From Adineta ricciae (lineage: Eukaryota > Rotifera > Eurotatoria > Adinetida > Adinetidae): a stretch of 64,000 nt of DNA. This document shows positions 47,404-61,218 of this stretch, in pieces (the first letter of the stretch is position 1; the number at the start of each line of letters is the position of its first letter). The stretch covers positions 452,100-516,099 of the forward strand of contig CAJNOJ010000047.1 of the NCBI GenBank assembly GCA_905250025.1, given 5' to 3'. Below the pieces are notes generated by a model, which was not told the DNA's origin, did no database searches, and saw only the letters and a program-made list of their open reading frames with translations. The position numbers were made by a program, and so were the translations under genes.

Positions 47404-48943
47404 TTATCTTTCGTAAGGTAGACTCAACAGTTTACCAGTCTGCACATGAACAAGTTTTTGAATTCGCTCGAAACACGTGCTATCGCGAAACCACGAATAA
47501 CGAAATAATTGACTCATATCTGGTCGAGCATATGTATTCTTCTCTAGAGTCTTCGTGATGATTTCTTTCAAGTCTTTCTTCGTATGTGAAACTGAATTCA
47601 ACGCTCGGATACCACGTAAACGAAACACGGTATCACCAACATATGCATTTAACAGAGTCATACCAAACGACCAAACCTAGAAGAGAAAACAAACATATCA
47701 GCAAATCGTTTATTTACGTTTTCATTCACGCAGAAAAATTCGTTAGAACAAACAAAATATTATCTTGTTCTTCTATTGACTTAAATCAACTAAATAAATA
47801 TACGCGTGCTGAAAGAATTCTCATGCTTACATCTGCATTTGTTGAATGTCCTGTTTGAAATTGTACTTCTGGTGCCATAAATTGCTGTGTACCAGCGATG
47901 GTCGTGTTGAGATATCTCGAAGACGCGTAGACATACTTCGCCACACCAAAGTCGCTTAGTTTCGCAACTGTTTCTCGTTCATTTGACATGAGAAGAACAT
48001 TCGCTGGTTTTATATCTCGATGAACCTAAACAACAACGATCAATCATTACTTTTTTGCGAAGTCAATTCTCGTTACGATCTTTAATCGATGTAAATATGC
48101 CAATGCACATCCAATTTGATAAAAAATAAATTTACATTCATCTTCATCCATAATGTACGTCTTATGTATTCGATCGAGTAGCGCTCCTCCTGCGGCATAT
48201 TCCATTTCGACGTATAAATCGGACTTTTCATGATAAACATCAAACCGGCGAAGAATACAAGGATGATCGACACTTCCATGAATCGATCTGCAAGCAAAAC
48301 ATCAACAAATGATTATATCAATGTCCTTCATTACTATTACACTTCACGATAGAGATATTTGGAAAATCCAGGGCCGATTTGTCTCTCACATTGATCTTTA
48401 TTGATAATTTTGATTGCTCGACGTGTATTTGTCACATGTGAAATCGCTCGATAAACATTCGCGAATGATCCCGAGCCGAGCAGATTGGCTTTTAAATAAC
48501 GTTCATCAAGATTAATCACATCGAATAAACCGGATAAACGTATAAATCGATACGCACGATTTTCTTTCAACGCAAGAGAACTTTAAAAAAAAACGTTCAA
48601 TAGCAAACATTCGCAATCAATATTCATCTACTTACATAACATGTTCACTATTTTGTAGTAGAATCTTCGAGTGATGTATCAAATCTCCATCGATATAACA
48701 TCCATTTCTACTAACATCACGAAAGTATATTGAACGACCGTTATCAGTGCATTCGACGAGAAAATGTTTGGAACTTAAATGAATGAAATATTCATGTTGT
48801 CGAAGTTCTTTCGAATCGAGAATAATGTCACATTCAGTAGGATGACGGCCGATAGTGTAAGAAGGTTTGGTTAAAACTCCTCGGGGATAGATATTGTTTA
48901 TTGGTTCGAGATAACCCCATGGAATAGATGAAAACGAAGTCAT
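47404..48943 (-). CDS. FHA-domain serine/threonine kinase (CHK2-like layout), copy 2
   Basis: Exons 48943-48636, 48580-48341, 48287-48077, 48025-47831 and 47676-47404, each the same length as in copy 1. The FHA exon encodes an identical protein. The visible amino-acid change is Ala to Val near the C-terminus (LVHVQTGK). All kinase motifs are intact. Introns differ more than exons, including the acceptor tract before exon 2. Confidence 0.85.
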
Positions 48944-49161
48944 GACGAAGAAATGTTGCTTTCTATGATGAAGACGAAACGAAATCCATCGGACGGATGG
49001 ATGTAGCGAACGAAAGAGAAAGTATATGATCGAGCATCATTCTCGTCCGGCTGACCAACAGTTATGTTTTTCTTTCACACATGTGATGAAGAAGAATTTA
49101 TTTACAGAATCAAAAAAAAAAAGAACGAATTTGTTAGACTAGTGAAAACAAACATTCTAAT

Positions 49162-52100
49162 TCAAGTCGTGCACGGTTCAATTAACATGTTCAGCAGATC
49201 GTCGCATTCATCGACTAAACCATCGACTTCGCTATATTGAGTATTCTCGATTTGGGCACATAAATTCGAAAGTAGATTTGATAGTTTATCAACGGCATTA
49301 CAGTCTTGTAGTATCTAAAAGAGAGAAGGCTTTTCACATGAAAGGCGAAGTTTCGTTTTGAACGTACCTGCTTTGCTCGTTCGTGTTTGAGCATTTGTTT
49401 CAGGACGCGAAGAGCAAATTCTTGAACAGTAACATGAGTATCATGACAAGCAACATCCAGTAGCTTTTCCGCGACTTTTAATTCGATTAAACGATCCGAT
49501 AAACGGTAACGTGCCAAGAATCCAAGTGTATCTAGTGGAAAATGAAATCAAATACGATCAACAAGAAATTTTTCTGCGATACGTACTGACAGCATGGGAT
49601 CGTATTTTTGATATGGTGTCATTTAACGCTTGTACAAGAAATGGAGCTAATTCGTCGACGTATTCATATAGAATTTCGTTCGTGGAAATAAAATTTCCCA
49701 GAACAAAGAATGCCATCTAAATGAATGTGCATTGAACTTGCATATCGAGTAGAAATGTCGTCATTTACTTTTCGAACATGAGAATCTTCTTCGAAACAAC
49801 ATTGTCGTAGAAGATCGAGAACATCTGGATGAGCTTTGAGAACGGTACAAAATGTTCGAGACGATTTCGTCATATGACCCATGAGAAAACAACATTTCGC
49901 TTTCGTTAAATTACTTCCCGATAAAGCTCGTTTCAGAACATCAAAGTCATCTAAACAGCAACTTTACAACTACATCAATTAGCTCATCTCTCGTACTTTG
50001 CGGTCCACTGAGAATATCGCTTAACGATGGTACAACACTTTCTGTCGCTTTGATTAAATTCGTAAAGGTGAAGAACGTATCGCAAAGGATAAATTCACTT
50101 TCGTTGCTTCCATAGAGAACATTGGCATAGAATTGACATAACTAAGAAGAAAGAAATCAGAAGGCGAAGAGTTCAAAGTTGAAGTCGCTACCTGAACATC
50201 TTCCATAAGCATTTGACTGATGGCTTTTCGAGCAGCTGAAAGCAAAATATTCACTTGGCTTCGTTCGTTCGCATTCGAATTCTTACTTTCTTGATAATAA
50301 CTTAATTGTGCTACAAGACCGATGGGTACTTCGACACGATCCGTTGGTAAATGTGTCATGGTTACCCAAAGAAGTTTCTGAATAATATCATAACGATGAC
50401 ATAGTCTAAATAAGCAAAACATCAATGAAGATTTTCCGTTTGTTTGTGTGAAGATTTACTCCAATGTCCGTTCGAGAAATGTTTCACTCGTTTCAATGGA
50501 AAACGGGAACATGAAGATATTGCATATCAATGTTACGACTTCTGTTGTTAATGAATTTGACGATCTATAAATATAGCAATGAAAGTTTTCTTTTCAAAAA
50601 TGAAATTGCCTTGTTCTTACTTAATGTCCAATTGTTCAATCAATTCCTTGCTTAGCATCATACTCAACGATTCGAAGATCACACTGTCCGGTTGGATAAG
50701 TAAACTTAAACATTTATGCATTCGCTAAAACGAAAGCAATTATCTTATTCAATAAAAAACAAAACAGTCAAAAAAAGTGTTCATTACTTGAAGAAATAAT
50801 TCCAATGTTAGTTGAAGTAGTTGATGAATACCGTCACGTGAAATAACAATCCAGTCGGGTGTTATAACCATCGCTATTTCTTCATCAGTTTCATTTCGAT
50901 GTAACGAATGAAAAGCTGCGCGAACTTGTTGCCATAAGATATGAAACAAACCACTATCAATCAACGATCCGACTGCTTTTTGTGGATCCTGAAAACACAA
51001 AAAGAATCAGATGAATGTTCACGGCATTCTTCGTCTTATCTACGTACCATTTGTACGATGTGAAACACTAACATGATTAATCCATCGAGTAAACCATGTT
51101 GAAATGGAAATCGAACAATAAACTACAAAAGAAAAAATGCTTGTTCAGTCGAACATTGTTTGGTTCATTTACATCGCATTCGGATTGAACGAAGACAGCG
51201 GAAAGGCCATCGATATATTCTTCGAAGTTCAACGCAAATTTCATGCCACATAGAATCGCGTGAACAAGATGTAGAGCACATGCAGCACGTTGTGGTAACA
51301 CTTGGCTTGTTAGTGCTAACTGTGCAATACGGGTAGTGATTGGTTGAAGTCTGAAGTGATAAATGGTACATTGAATATGTATTTGCAAGGTTGTAAAGAC
51401 CTACTTTTCTAATTTACGATCTTCTTTGATTAACGGTGGATTTCGTAAATCAATTCGCGTGTTATTATCGCTAAAAATAATTTAGATGAAAAATAAGAGA
51501 TTAAAAATGAAATATTCCAGTTTTACTATTGTAATATGATTTGTTTGATCAGAACAGTGCTAATGTGAATTGACAACTCAATCGCCTCATCGACGTCCGA
51601 CTCTTCCATTGTAATCTATGAAGAAACCATTTTGATAAATATACAAAACCATTTGCTTTTAAATCATCTCACTTGACCAGCAAGGAAAGCAATTAGTTCA
51701 TTGGACACGAACGAACTATCGAATATAAACGCACTAAAGCGTGAAGTTGATAAACACATTCCATAGAGTGCCTGAACGATTAGATAGTACCAATCACCTA
51801 TCAACTGAGTTCTTCCAAACAAAAACGTACTTTGAGAATGTTCGAACTGCATTTCGGAGTGTGAAATTGGCCGAGCCATGCGTCACGAAATGGAACATAG
51901 TTGGAGTCGAGTAATTTCAATGCAAATGAATTAGCCACCTGAGAAACCAATAGAAATGAAAACAATGCATCGAACAATGATCATACTTACTTTTATTTTT
52001 GCTTCGAGTAATTCATCTGGTAAACATTGTGAAGGATAAGTTAAAGCAGCAATCGTAGCGACAGTATACATAATAGTTTCACTATGAATTTCTGCATTTG

Positions 52101-54570
52101 AACCTAGAATCAGAATTTCAGAGACGTTCCGAAATCAATCTTTCTTCGAATATCTACTTTCTGCTTTGAAAGTCATCGTTATCAGTTGGGCAATAGCTGG
52201 CCAGATTTGACATTTATCTAACCGGATTGGATCGTACCATGCTTGACAAAGTACAGGAGATGCGTCTTCGTACGATTCGCAAAGAATAATTACAATCATT
52301 AATGCTTCGCAGCAAATCGTGAGATCTAACGAGGATGCAACGGTCAATACTGCCGCTACTTGTTCAAGAAATTCATGTGACATGTCCAGATAGAATTGAC
52401 ATTGATCCTCATCTAATTGTTGAAGTGTATATGCAGTTATCAGTTCGAACCAAAGACGTAAGATGATCAGAATGTCGTAGAGAACATGAGCAAACCAAGG
52501 CTAAAGACGAAACATTGAGAGAAGTTGTTTCAAAGCGAAGGACAAATTCGATTTACTTCTTTTCGGATCATCGGATGTTCTAAAATTGCTTTTAAATGTT
52601 TCAATGGCAGATCTGGTGTATGAATTGTATTCATGAACGAGATTGCCAGATGAGGATCGATTTCCGCTTGTAATGTAAAACGAATAATCTTCATTGTATT
52701 ACGATAGAACGAGGCGCCATTGAGGGTACATTCTAGTAATTTGCCTAAGATCGTTGTTGGAACTGTTTGGAATAGTTTAACGAATGGTGGATGTTGAAGT
52801 AAAGTCATTATTCGTTCATTGGACATCGATTCGATTTGTTCAGCATACTGCTCGATTTCTTGTTCTTCAACTGAGCGTGCTGTTTGAGGATTCTCACGTG
52901 CAGAAACGAATTTATCCTCTTGACTAGTCAGAGAGTCTGCGATGAGAGCTGATTTATTAACAACTGGCTCAGTAGCAAGCACAGGTGGCTGCGAGGGCGG
53001 TGGAGGCGGTTGAATTTGTGGAGCAGGAGCATGTGGCTGAACTTCAGGTTTCTGCGGCGTATTAGCTTTTGTCTTCTTTGGAGTTTTATCTTTATTTCCA
53101 GGTGATTTCTGTGCTTCTTGCTAAAATATACTCCAATAATGAGCATAGTTAATCGAAAGCTTTACTTTTCGATGTTCTTCTGGCATGAATTTCGAAAGAA
53201 GTTTCGAAGGTCCACGCGAAACACCTTTAGCTTTAATCTGCTGTTGTTTTAAAATTCGCTGTTCTTCCGTTGGCGGTTGCGTCAATGGTCCAATAATTGA
53301 TTCAGTTAATGTTGGAACTATTCAGTTCAAATTGTATTTGAAGTTTAGCTTTGCATATCATTGTCTTACCTTTTACTCCCGTTCGAACAAATGGATGTTG
53401 TAAAAGATCAGGCCATGTTAAACGTTGTGTCGAATCTTTCGTAAGGAGACCTTCGAGAAAACTACGCATATCGGGACTGATTGTCTTTGGCCATTTAACA
53501 GATTCTGAAATACTTCGTTCATTTTTTCAAGTAAAATGAGATTGAAGAATTCTACCTTTGCCAATCATTTTGATCAAATGAAACACATTGTTGGTAAAAA
53601 ACGGAGGTTTACCATGATAAACTTCATACAAAATACAGCCAAGCGCCCTGATAATCAATCGTATAATTTCAAACAATATCGTCCAACTCCTTAAACGAAC
53701 TTACCATAGATCTGCTGAATGATCGTACGGTTTTTCATCTACCAGTTCAGGACACATGTACAGCGGTGTTCCCTAAACATATTCAAATTCTAATAATTGG
53801 GAAACACGTCGATGGATGACACTGACTTTAATCGATGTTAGTACCATGGTATCCATTGTCATATTTCGAGCAAAACTGAACGCAAAGTTACATTAAACAT
53901 GAATCATCACGCATCAATAATGACTCACCCAAAATCGCATAGTTTAACCTTTCCTGCCGGAAAGATGAGAATATTTTGTGGTTTCATATCTATTCGAATC
54001 GATTTCATATTGAATTATCAGGTGAATCAAAACAAACCTCGATGTAAAATTCGATGCGAATGCAAATAGTAGAGAGCAGATACCAATTGACAAGCAATCT
54101 TTTGTACCTAGTAAAACACACCGGTTAAGCTCAAAGAAGCAAATTATGACATCCTACCGTCTCTTCAGGTAAGCTGACATCGTCTTCTAATAATTGAAAC
54201 AGATCAGCTAAACCACGTTCCGTCACAACGACAATCTACAAAACAAAAGAGAAGATTTTCCTAAAGAATAATCAGTGTCTCTCGTTTCCATACTTCATTG
54301 TTTGTTTCAAAACTATTGATCATTTCGACGATGTTTTCATGTTTCATTCTTCGCAAAATCTCAATTTCTTGCCGTAAGAAATTCAAATCTTTTTCGCTTT
54401 TTCCTAATTTCGATATAAACTTCAGTGCAACATCCTAAACGAAACCAAATCTTTCTTAACAATTCATTGAACAAAACAATACGAACTCGGCCAGTGAATT
54501 TTTCTCGAGCACGATAAACTTTTGCAAAAGATCCTTCGCCGATCGGCGATATAATCATATACTTATCCAT
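49162..54570 (-). CDS. STK36: STK36/Fused kinase with long HEAT/ARM tail, copy 2
   Basis: Complete counterpart of the gene at 28377-33780, from [15 protein letters not shown] at 54570 to the stop at 49162. Kinase motifs are kept. Differences are scattered conservative substitutions, for example in the helix after the proline-rich linker ([10 protein letters not shown] against [10 protein letters not shown]). No disabling change was seen in the exons I compared. I did not verify every one of the more than twenty splice sites. Confidence 0.87.
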
Positions 54571-55292
54571 ATTCGCTTTCTTTTGACTCACTACGTGTTG
54601 AAATATTCTCACCCTTTAATAACCGTGAACTCGATCTCCATGAACATCGATCATCGAGGATGTTGCTAAGTGTTAATGAATCGTCGTCACAAACAAACTG
54701 ATTTTTTTTAACGAACAAATTGAAAATTTCGATCGGACTTGTCGAAAAATATTTTCCTTTGCATTGATTTTTTTCCAGGTCGAAAACGAGATGCGCCATC
54801 TGTGCTCTGGCATTGGTTACTTGATGGCTTGATTACTCTCGCAGAAAAAGAGAAGAAGAAAGAACAACATGAAGAGAAGAGTATCCATCGTTCGTTTCAT
54901 TCTGTTGAATGTCAATAAATAAAGATTTTTTTGTATTTCGATTTCGAACGACGCCCTACTATTGATGTATAAATCGATTGGGTAAAGCGACAAGCCCTTC
55001 TATCGATAAAAATTTCTTTACCTCTAAAAGCTTGCGCTAAAAGGTTAGTCGTTGACATCGTGATCGACATTGTCATTGTTACCTGTGCATATATGACAAA
55101 ATTCTCTTATCTGTCTTTGTAGCCATCCAAGTACATACAATGTTGTTGTCGTTCTAACCATGTCAAATGATGAACATTCAACCTATGTAAAACCAGTATA
55201 TTTATTTATTGTTTTTCTTCATCTGCATCGTCTGTTGAATTGAAAAAAGATTACTCCTATTCACTATTTTTATCTCTGCAACTATCCAATCA
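54571..55292. promoter_or_regulatory. Shared divergent 5' region of STK36 and CERK, copy 2
   Basis: Counterpart of 33781-34508, a few bases shorter, with indels in T and A runs (for example near 54709 and 55245). Confidence 0.5.
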
Positions 55293-57618
55293 ATGCCGTC
55301 CATTTTATATTCAACAACATGTTTTATCAAAGCCGATCTCTACCGTTTACGTATCTATGTTGATAATCAGAGCACTCTTGAAGAAAGTGTACCGTCTGCA
55401 ACTGGTTCACTTGACTTCACCGCGACAGACATTCCAATTGCGTGTATAAAACCTTCGTTCACTCGATTGCATCTTCAATCGTTAGAAGACAAGAGAACGA
55501 TTCGAAACATTCCTGAAACGATTACTCTCAATCATTTATTAAACATTAAACAAACGACATCATCACCGAGGAAAATTCATAAAAGCTTCTCTCAAAGTCT
55601 CCAAGCAACCACGTCTATCAATGCATCGTCGGAAAGAACGACGCCATCGCTCGAACAGTCTCAAGATTCAACTCGCGTGACATTATCTTCAAATAATTCC
55701 GAAATGAAATTCAAACGTGGACAATTCAGTTTTCGACGTCTTTTTCCTTCATTATCCACTCAAGACAGTGAAGCTGTTCTATTATTCAAAACAACAATTA
55801 AAATCGACTATGTCGATGTTTCCAATTCAATTAGATGGAATACGAAAACGTTAGAATTAGAATTAGAAACTGAAGAGCTTGCCAATGAATTGTACGCCAA
55901 TTTGAATCTTTGTTTATCAACATTAACACAACGACCACGTCGGTTGTTAGCCTTTGTTAATCCATTATCCGGCAAAGGTACAAACAAGCTTTTCAAAACT
56001 CACGCAACTTGTTTTTTTTGCTCGCTCTCCGAGTTGAGTGGGCGCGCACTCACGACTCTGACGAACTAAAAGTACGAATTGTGCATTGATTGTCTGATGA
56101 CGTCATGGACCGAGAGATTTGAATATCGGGCAAGCCTTGAGTTAAAACTGCCGAGAAGAAAATATACTGCGTGTTATCAGAAACAAATATATTATCTTTT
56201 AGGTCATGCCCGTGTTGTCTACGATAAGAAAGTCCTCCCGATTTTTCAACAAGCAAATATAGCTGTTCAAACAATCTACACCGATCGTGCAAATCATGCT
56301 CAAGATCATATTATTAATGAGCCACTTGACGAATACGATGGTCTGATATGTGCCGGCGGTGATGGCATGTTTGCTGAACTATGTCATGGATTGTTGTTAC
56401 GCACGGCGCGTGATAGAGAAATCAATATTGATGATCCACAAGTGGATATTATTCGACCGAATTTACGAATCGGAATTATACCAGCTGGTTCCACTGATGC
56501 GGTCGTGTTCGGAACGACAGGTTTGAATGATCCGGTGACAAGTGCATTGCAAATCATTGCAGGAGAATCGTTACCGATCGATATAACAACGGTATGAAGG
56601 CGACAGCTTCGTTTTCGTTTCGAAGATGACCTTTTCTATCTTCTTTTAGGTTCATAATGAAAGTGGTTTTGTTCGTTTCATGGCGACAATGCTCGCATAC
56701 GGGTTTTTTGGTGATATCATACATCAGTCAGATAGGTGGCGTTGTCTCGGTCCATTACGATACGATCTCGCTGGATTTTGTCAGTTTGTTCGTAATACAT
56801 CCTATCACAGTGAATTAACAATAACATTGTCACCGCACGACTCAGCTCGAATCGGTCATCCGCAAGCAGCGACATCATTGAGTAGCGTCGGAGGAACATC
56901 ATCTGTTGCACCAGATTATCAACGATTGATCAATTCGAGTAGTCTATCATTAATCGATGAATGTTCGAAAAATAAATCAATGGATACGATTAGTAAAATT
57001 GTTACACCTAATGTAACATTTTGTAGTCGTAATTGTGTACTCTGCGCCGAAGAAAAAGCTGATCCCGGCAAAGTCCATTCATCTTTACAAATCAAACGTG
57101 AAGGAAGATACACAACTGTGAACTGTCTTAACATGCCATGCCGTTGTGCCAAAAGTAAATATGGCATGTCGCCATTCGTTCATTTAGGTAAGATGACGAT
57201 TTAGAAGCAAGAATCGATGTTTTCATTCGGCATTCGTTTAGGTGATGGAACATTTGATTTGATTTTGGTTAAACGTTCGTGGCGCACCGGTTTTCTTCGC
57301 TTTCTTTGGCAAGTTGCAAATGATAGTCGAACAATCGAAGACTTACCGAATGTTGAAAAATATCGTGTCAGTGAAGTTCTCATACGTCCAATAAATACAG
57401 GTCGAAAACGTGGAGGCAATTGGTCTTGTGATGGCGAATTAATCAATGGAAACGAAATTCAAGTTCGTGTCCATCGGCAAGCACTGAATCTGTTTGCATC
57501 AGGTATTCAATTTGCTGAGCATCAAAAAGCGGAAAATCTCAAAAAGCCAGCTAACATCTGGTTTCCATGTTTTCGAACGAAGAAAAACATCAAGTACGAA
57601 GAATCAAATTCTTTTTGA
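55293..57618 (+). CDS. CERK: Ceramide kinase, copy 2
   Basis: Exons 55293-55977, 56203-56591, 56650-57187 and 57242-57618 match copy 1 exactly in length, about 662 residues. GGDGMFAELCHG, IIPAGSTDAVVFG and the cysteine cluster are kept. Substitutions lie mainly in the N-terminal region and the loop after the glycerol-kinase-like core (for example IGHPQAATS against MCHTQAATS). A TAG at 57202-57204 interrupts the read-through frame but lies inside the 54-bp intron 57188-57241, so the protein is not truncated. The long first intron (55978-56202) again carries TGACGTCA, at 56098-56105. Confidence 0.9.
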
Positions 57619-57765
57619 GAGACACCAGAACATATCCACTCGACATTCCCTTTCTTTCTACGTATTATTTTTCTTTTGTTGATGTTGTCAATTTATTGTA
57701 TTTCATTCACGTGCTTATAATTGTAATATTAAGAATAATAACTAATAAAAATACAAAATATTCTT

Positions 57766-59104
57766 TCAAACAGGTTTTGTGAAAAACTGTATCAACGATT
57801 CATTGCCAAATTCAGTTGACATTGCCAAGCATGTTTTGTTCTTTAAGGACAAGTTCGCGTCAGCACCTGATTGGACGAGAAAGCGGATCAACTCGAGATT
57901 ATCATAGATAATAGCAAGATGAAGAGGAGTGGCGTCCTGTTGGTTACGTTGGTTCAAATTGACGTTGGGATAGTATTTTAGTAGTAATTGAAGACTTTCG
58001 AGAGATTGGAGAGTGATACAAACATGAACAAGACTATTGCCAGATTGAGCAAGTGAATTAATATTTAGATTGGGAAGATTCTGAAAGAAGAGTCTGTTAG
58101 AGAGAAAAAAATGTGTGCAAATACTCAACTGATTTGAGTAAATGTTCGAGCATTAGTAGATTTCCTAGAGGTAAACAATGAAAGAGAGCATTTCGATTTT
58201 GATCATCGAGAGAATCGCCGGTCAGTTGATTAGTTTTAATGAAGTATTCAATCACTTCGATGTGACCTTTTCTAAACATGCAAGACAACGACTATTGTCG
58301 TGACAAATTTTAAACTCGATTCAATCAACCTGAGAGCAGTTAGGATTCGAATTTTTCTCTGTTCGGATAAATTATTAAAGGCGATTTGTTCATTCGATTG
58401 AGAAGATTGTCGTTCACCTGGAAAATAAATCGTTTTGAAAACACTTTTCTAAGAAGTCATGGACTCCTACCTGTCGGTCTATTTTGCTCTAGAGTTGATT
58501 GAATCTTTTCGAAAAAGTCTACTGCTGCTGTGCATATCGCAACTAATCCAAACGCTCGAATAGCTAGCATCCATTGTAAGTGCAGTCGATTGTCGATATT
58601 GGCTGTTAATTCATTCGGTAGATTAGCTAAAACGTTTCGATATTCTTCGTCACGTTTATACCGACTGAAGATATCGATCATCTGGAGGAAGTGATGGTCA
58701 TTCTCTAACGAATATTGTCCAATTTGTTTGTCGATGTCATGAAGGATTTCTCGTGCGAATTGGCTGACTTGAACGGAATTGACATCGTTGGGTGTGAACG
58801 CTAAGAGTAAATGTTCGATAAAGAGTTCGAATTCCATTTGAAATAAGGATTGTTTATGTTGAAAATCGAATTGCTTCAACCAGAAAAACATGAAATCAAT
58901 CAGTGAATCAGTTGTCAATGAACGTAGTTTCTCCAGACGAGATGAGGTTATTTGCAGCCAATTGTTGAGTAGCGAAGCATCAAAATAGAATAAGATGCTA
59001 TTTTGTGATTCATGCGCCGGATTTTCTGACTCATTGTCATCCGAGCGAAAACCAAAACGAGATAAACAAATCAATTCACGTAGATCACGGACACTTCGAG
59101 ACAT
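57766..59104 (-). CDS. Ankyrin-repeat protein, unassigned, copy 2
   Basis: Counterpart of 36983-38323 with the same four-exon layout. The start is ATG at 59104 and the stop is at 57766. Changes are few and mostly conservative (Asp for Glu, Val for Ile in the N-terminal half). The ankyrin repeats are the same apart from single residues near the end (SLIQFF against SLIEFF). The intron between exons 3 and 4 is shorter by an indel in its A/T run. Confidence 0.75.
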
Positions 59105-59522
59105 TATCACAAGATCCTTGCTGAGCTAATATTGACAATATCAACATGTAGTTGTCAATAAATGACTTGTATATCAAAGAAAAACAAATCTAGAAAATTG
59201 GAAAAATGAATGTCTAACCAGTAAAACAATTCGACTTACGCACCTTACTTTTTAAGCGAAACTAGGAGAATATCGGTGCGTTTGACAATCGGAAAAGGAA
59301 AAACATTAGTTCATAGATCTAAACAAAAAGTCAACACAATGATCCGGACATGTATGAATCATAAAAACAAGTTTTTCCGTAACCCATGACAGTATCGACA
59401 TCAGTCACGATTTTTCCTCGTTCTTTAATGACGAGAAAACTCTCTTTCCAAAAGAAAAACAAGAGAAAACATCGCGCGTATGGCGCAGTTATTCTTCAGA
59501 CCTATACCCTTCGTCGCTCAGA
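59105..59522. promoter_or_regulatory. Shared divergent 5' region, ankyrin gene and double-NCS gene, copy 2
   Basis: Same length as 38324-38741 with scattered substitutions. Nothing further was recognised. Confidence 0.5.
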
Positions 59523-60760
59523 ATGGGTAATATTCATCTTGGTCGGAATGAACGTCCAGAACTAACCGAACGAGAAATCACTTACATCACTCTCCACACG
59601 AATTTCTCTCGGAAGCAAATCAACGATTTTCACGTCCGATTTTTAACTTATTATCCGCGCGGCTACGCGACATTCGACCAATTTTGTGACTTATATTCCA
59701 ATGAACTGAAACACCTCTGCCATTCACGACCGTTACTCGAACGTTTGTTTAATCATATCGACACGGATAAGAACGGACGACTGAATTTTAAAGAAATTCT
59801 CTTTTTCAAAGCACTCAGTCTACCCGAAGCTGATCCCGACGAGAAACTACGATGGGTTTTCTTTCTCTACGATTCGAATGAAGACCGACAAATCGACATT
59901 GATGAATTTCTCGACCTTTGCTATTTGATCTATCACATTCACGGACGCTTATTAACCAATCGTCGAATCAACGAATTGAAAGCGTTATTCAACAAACACG
60001 ATCAGGACGAAAATGGACAATTAAATTGTCAAGAATTCATCGCATTATGTAAACAATGCACTGATTTACTGGAATTGATAGCTCCAATGTTCAGTAATAC
60101 GAAATGGAATATCAATGTAAATTAAATTGATTTGCAGGATAAACTATTCGATTGAGGTTTTTCGTTCTTTTCTAGAAAGAAGAGGAAGCTCCCGACTTTG
60201 GAACAGCAAATGAACTGACAGCAATTCAAATCGACTATTTGATAAAACGTACGAAATTTACTCGTGAACAAATTCTTCGCTATTATCAGACATTTCGCAC
60301 GCGTTGTCATTCAGGTTGCTTAACCAAAAGTGAATTTGTTGAGTTCTATCAACAATTGCTTCCATCAGCATCATCTGATATCTACTCGGAGTTCATTTTT
60401 CGTGCATTCGATAATTTGTCCAAAGACGGCTACATCCAATTCGATGAATTCCTTCTCGCTATTTATATTCATAGTAATTCAAGTACCCCACGCGAAAAAC
60501 TCGAATGGTTATACAACGCTTATGATTGCGATGGTGACGGAACGATCGATTACAATGAAGTTTATCAGATCGTTCATGCGCTATTTATTTTATATGGAAT
60601 TGACTGTGAACGACACAGTGTGTCGTATGTAGCGTACGAAATCATGGCTGTTTTAGATTTAAATAACGATGATAAGATTTCCAGACAAGAATTTATGAAT
60701 ATGTTGAAAGATAAAGAACTTACCAGCTTTTTGGCACCGTCGTTTGTGAAACAAAAATGA
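59523..60760 (+). CDS. Double neuronal-calcium-sensor EF-hand protein, copy 2
   Basis: Exons 59523-60116 and 60176-60760. The second exon has one extra Glu codon at its start (KEEEAPDF against KEEAPDF), in the linker between modules. Other visible changes are single conservative residues such as Asp for Glu in the first module and His for Gln in the second. All six calcium loops keep their liganding residues. Both modules are intact in both copies, so the tandem fusion is not a one-off assembly error inside this gene. Confidence 0.9.
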
Positions 60761-61218
60761 CAAACTTTACTTTACTTTTCTTAGTTTCAAATAACTTGAC
60801 GAATTTGCGAACAAATCAGATTTGTATTGAAAGATGACGCTAGTGAAGATAGCTACTACTGATTGATTTCTTTTTCTTAGCATCGTCGGGTTTACATCGA
60901 CGTTACGATCCGCTTGACAAGCGTAGTTTTTTTCTGTTCTGATTAATTATTTCAATAAATTCCACTTTGCCAAATGCCACACTCACGCTTGTGTTCTCAA
61001 CAAAATAAATTGCTCTCCAAATCACTAAATGATAAGATAAGATGGTGACGGGAAGAGCCGAGAGAAAGAGAAAATATGTAAGCAATAAGTAAATAGAGCC
61101 GAGAGCAAATCAGTATTAGAAATACTCTCTTTTTTTCTCTCTAATTCATCATTGTGTGTTGCCATCATCGAGGTCGAGGTGAAATAGAAAACAAAATCAT
61201 CTTTTTTCTCATTTAGAT
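60761..61218. other. Spacer between double-NCS gene and ABAT, copy 2
   Basis: Counterpart of 39977-40433 with short indels in GA and T runs. The acceptor-like TCATTTAG directly before the ABAT ATG is kept. Confidence 0.5.

Noticed and set aside
57202..57204. Apparent premature stop in CERK copy 2
   Set aside because: The TAG lies inside a 54-bp GT...AG intron. Splicing it joins HLG to DGTFDLILV, as expected for the family, and the spliced frame matches copy 1.
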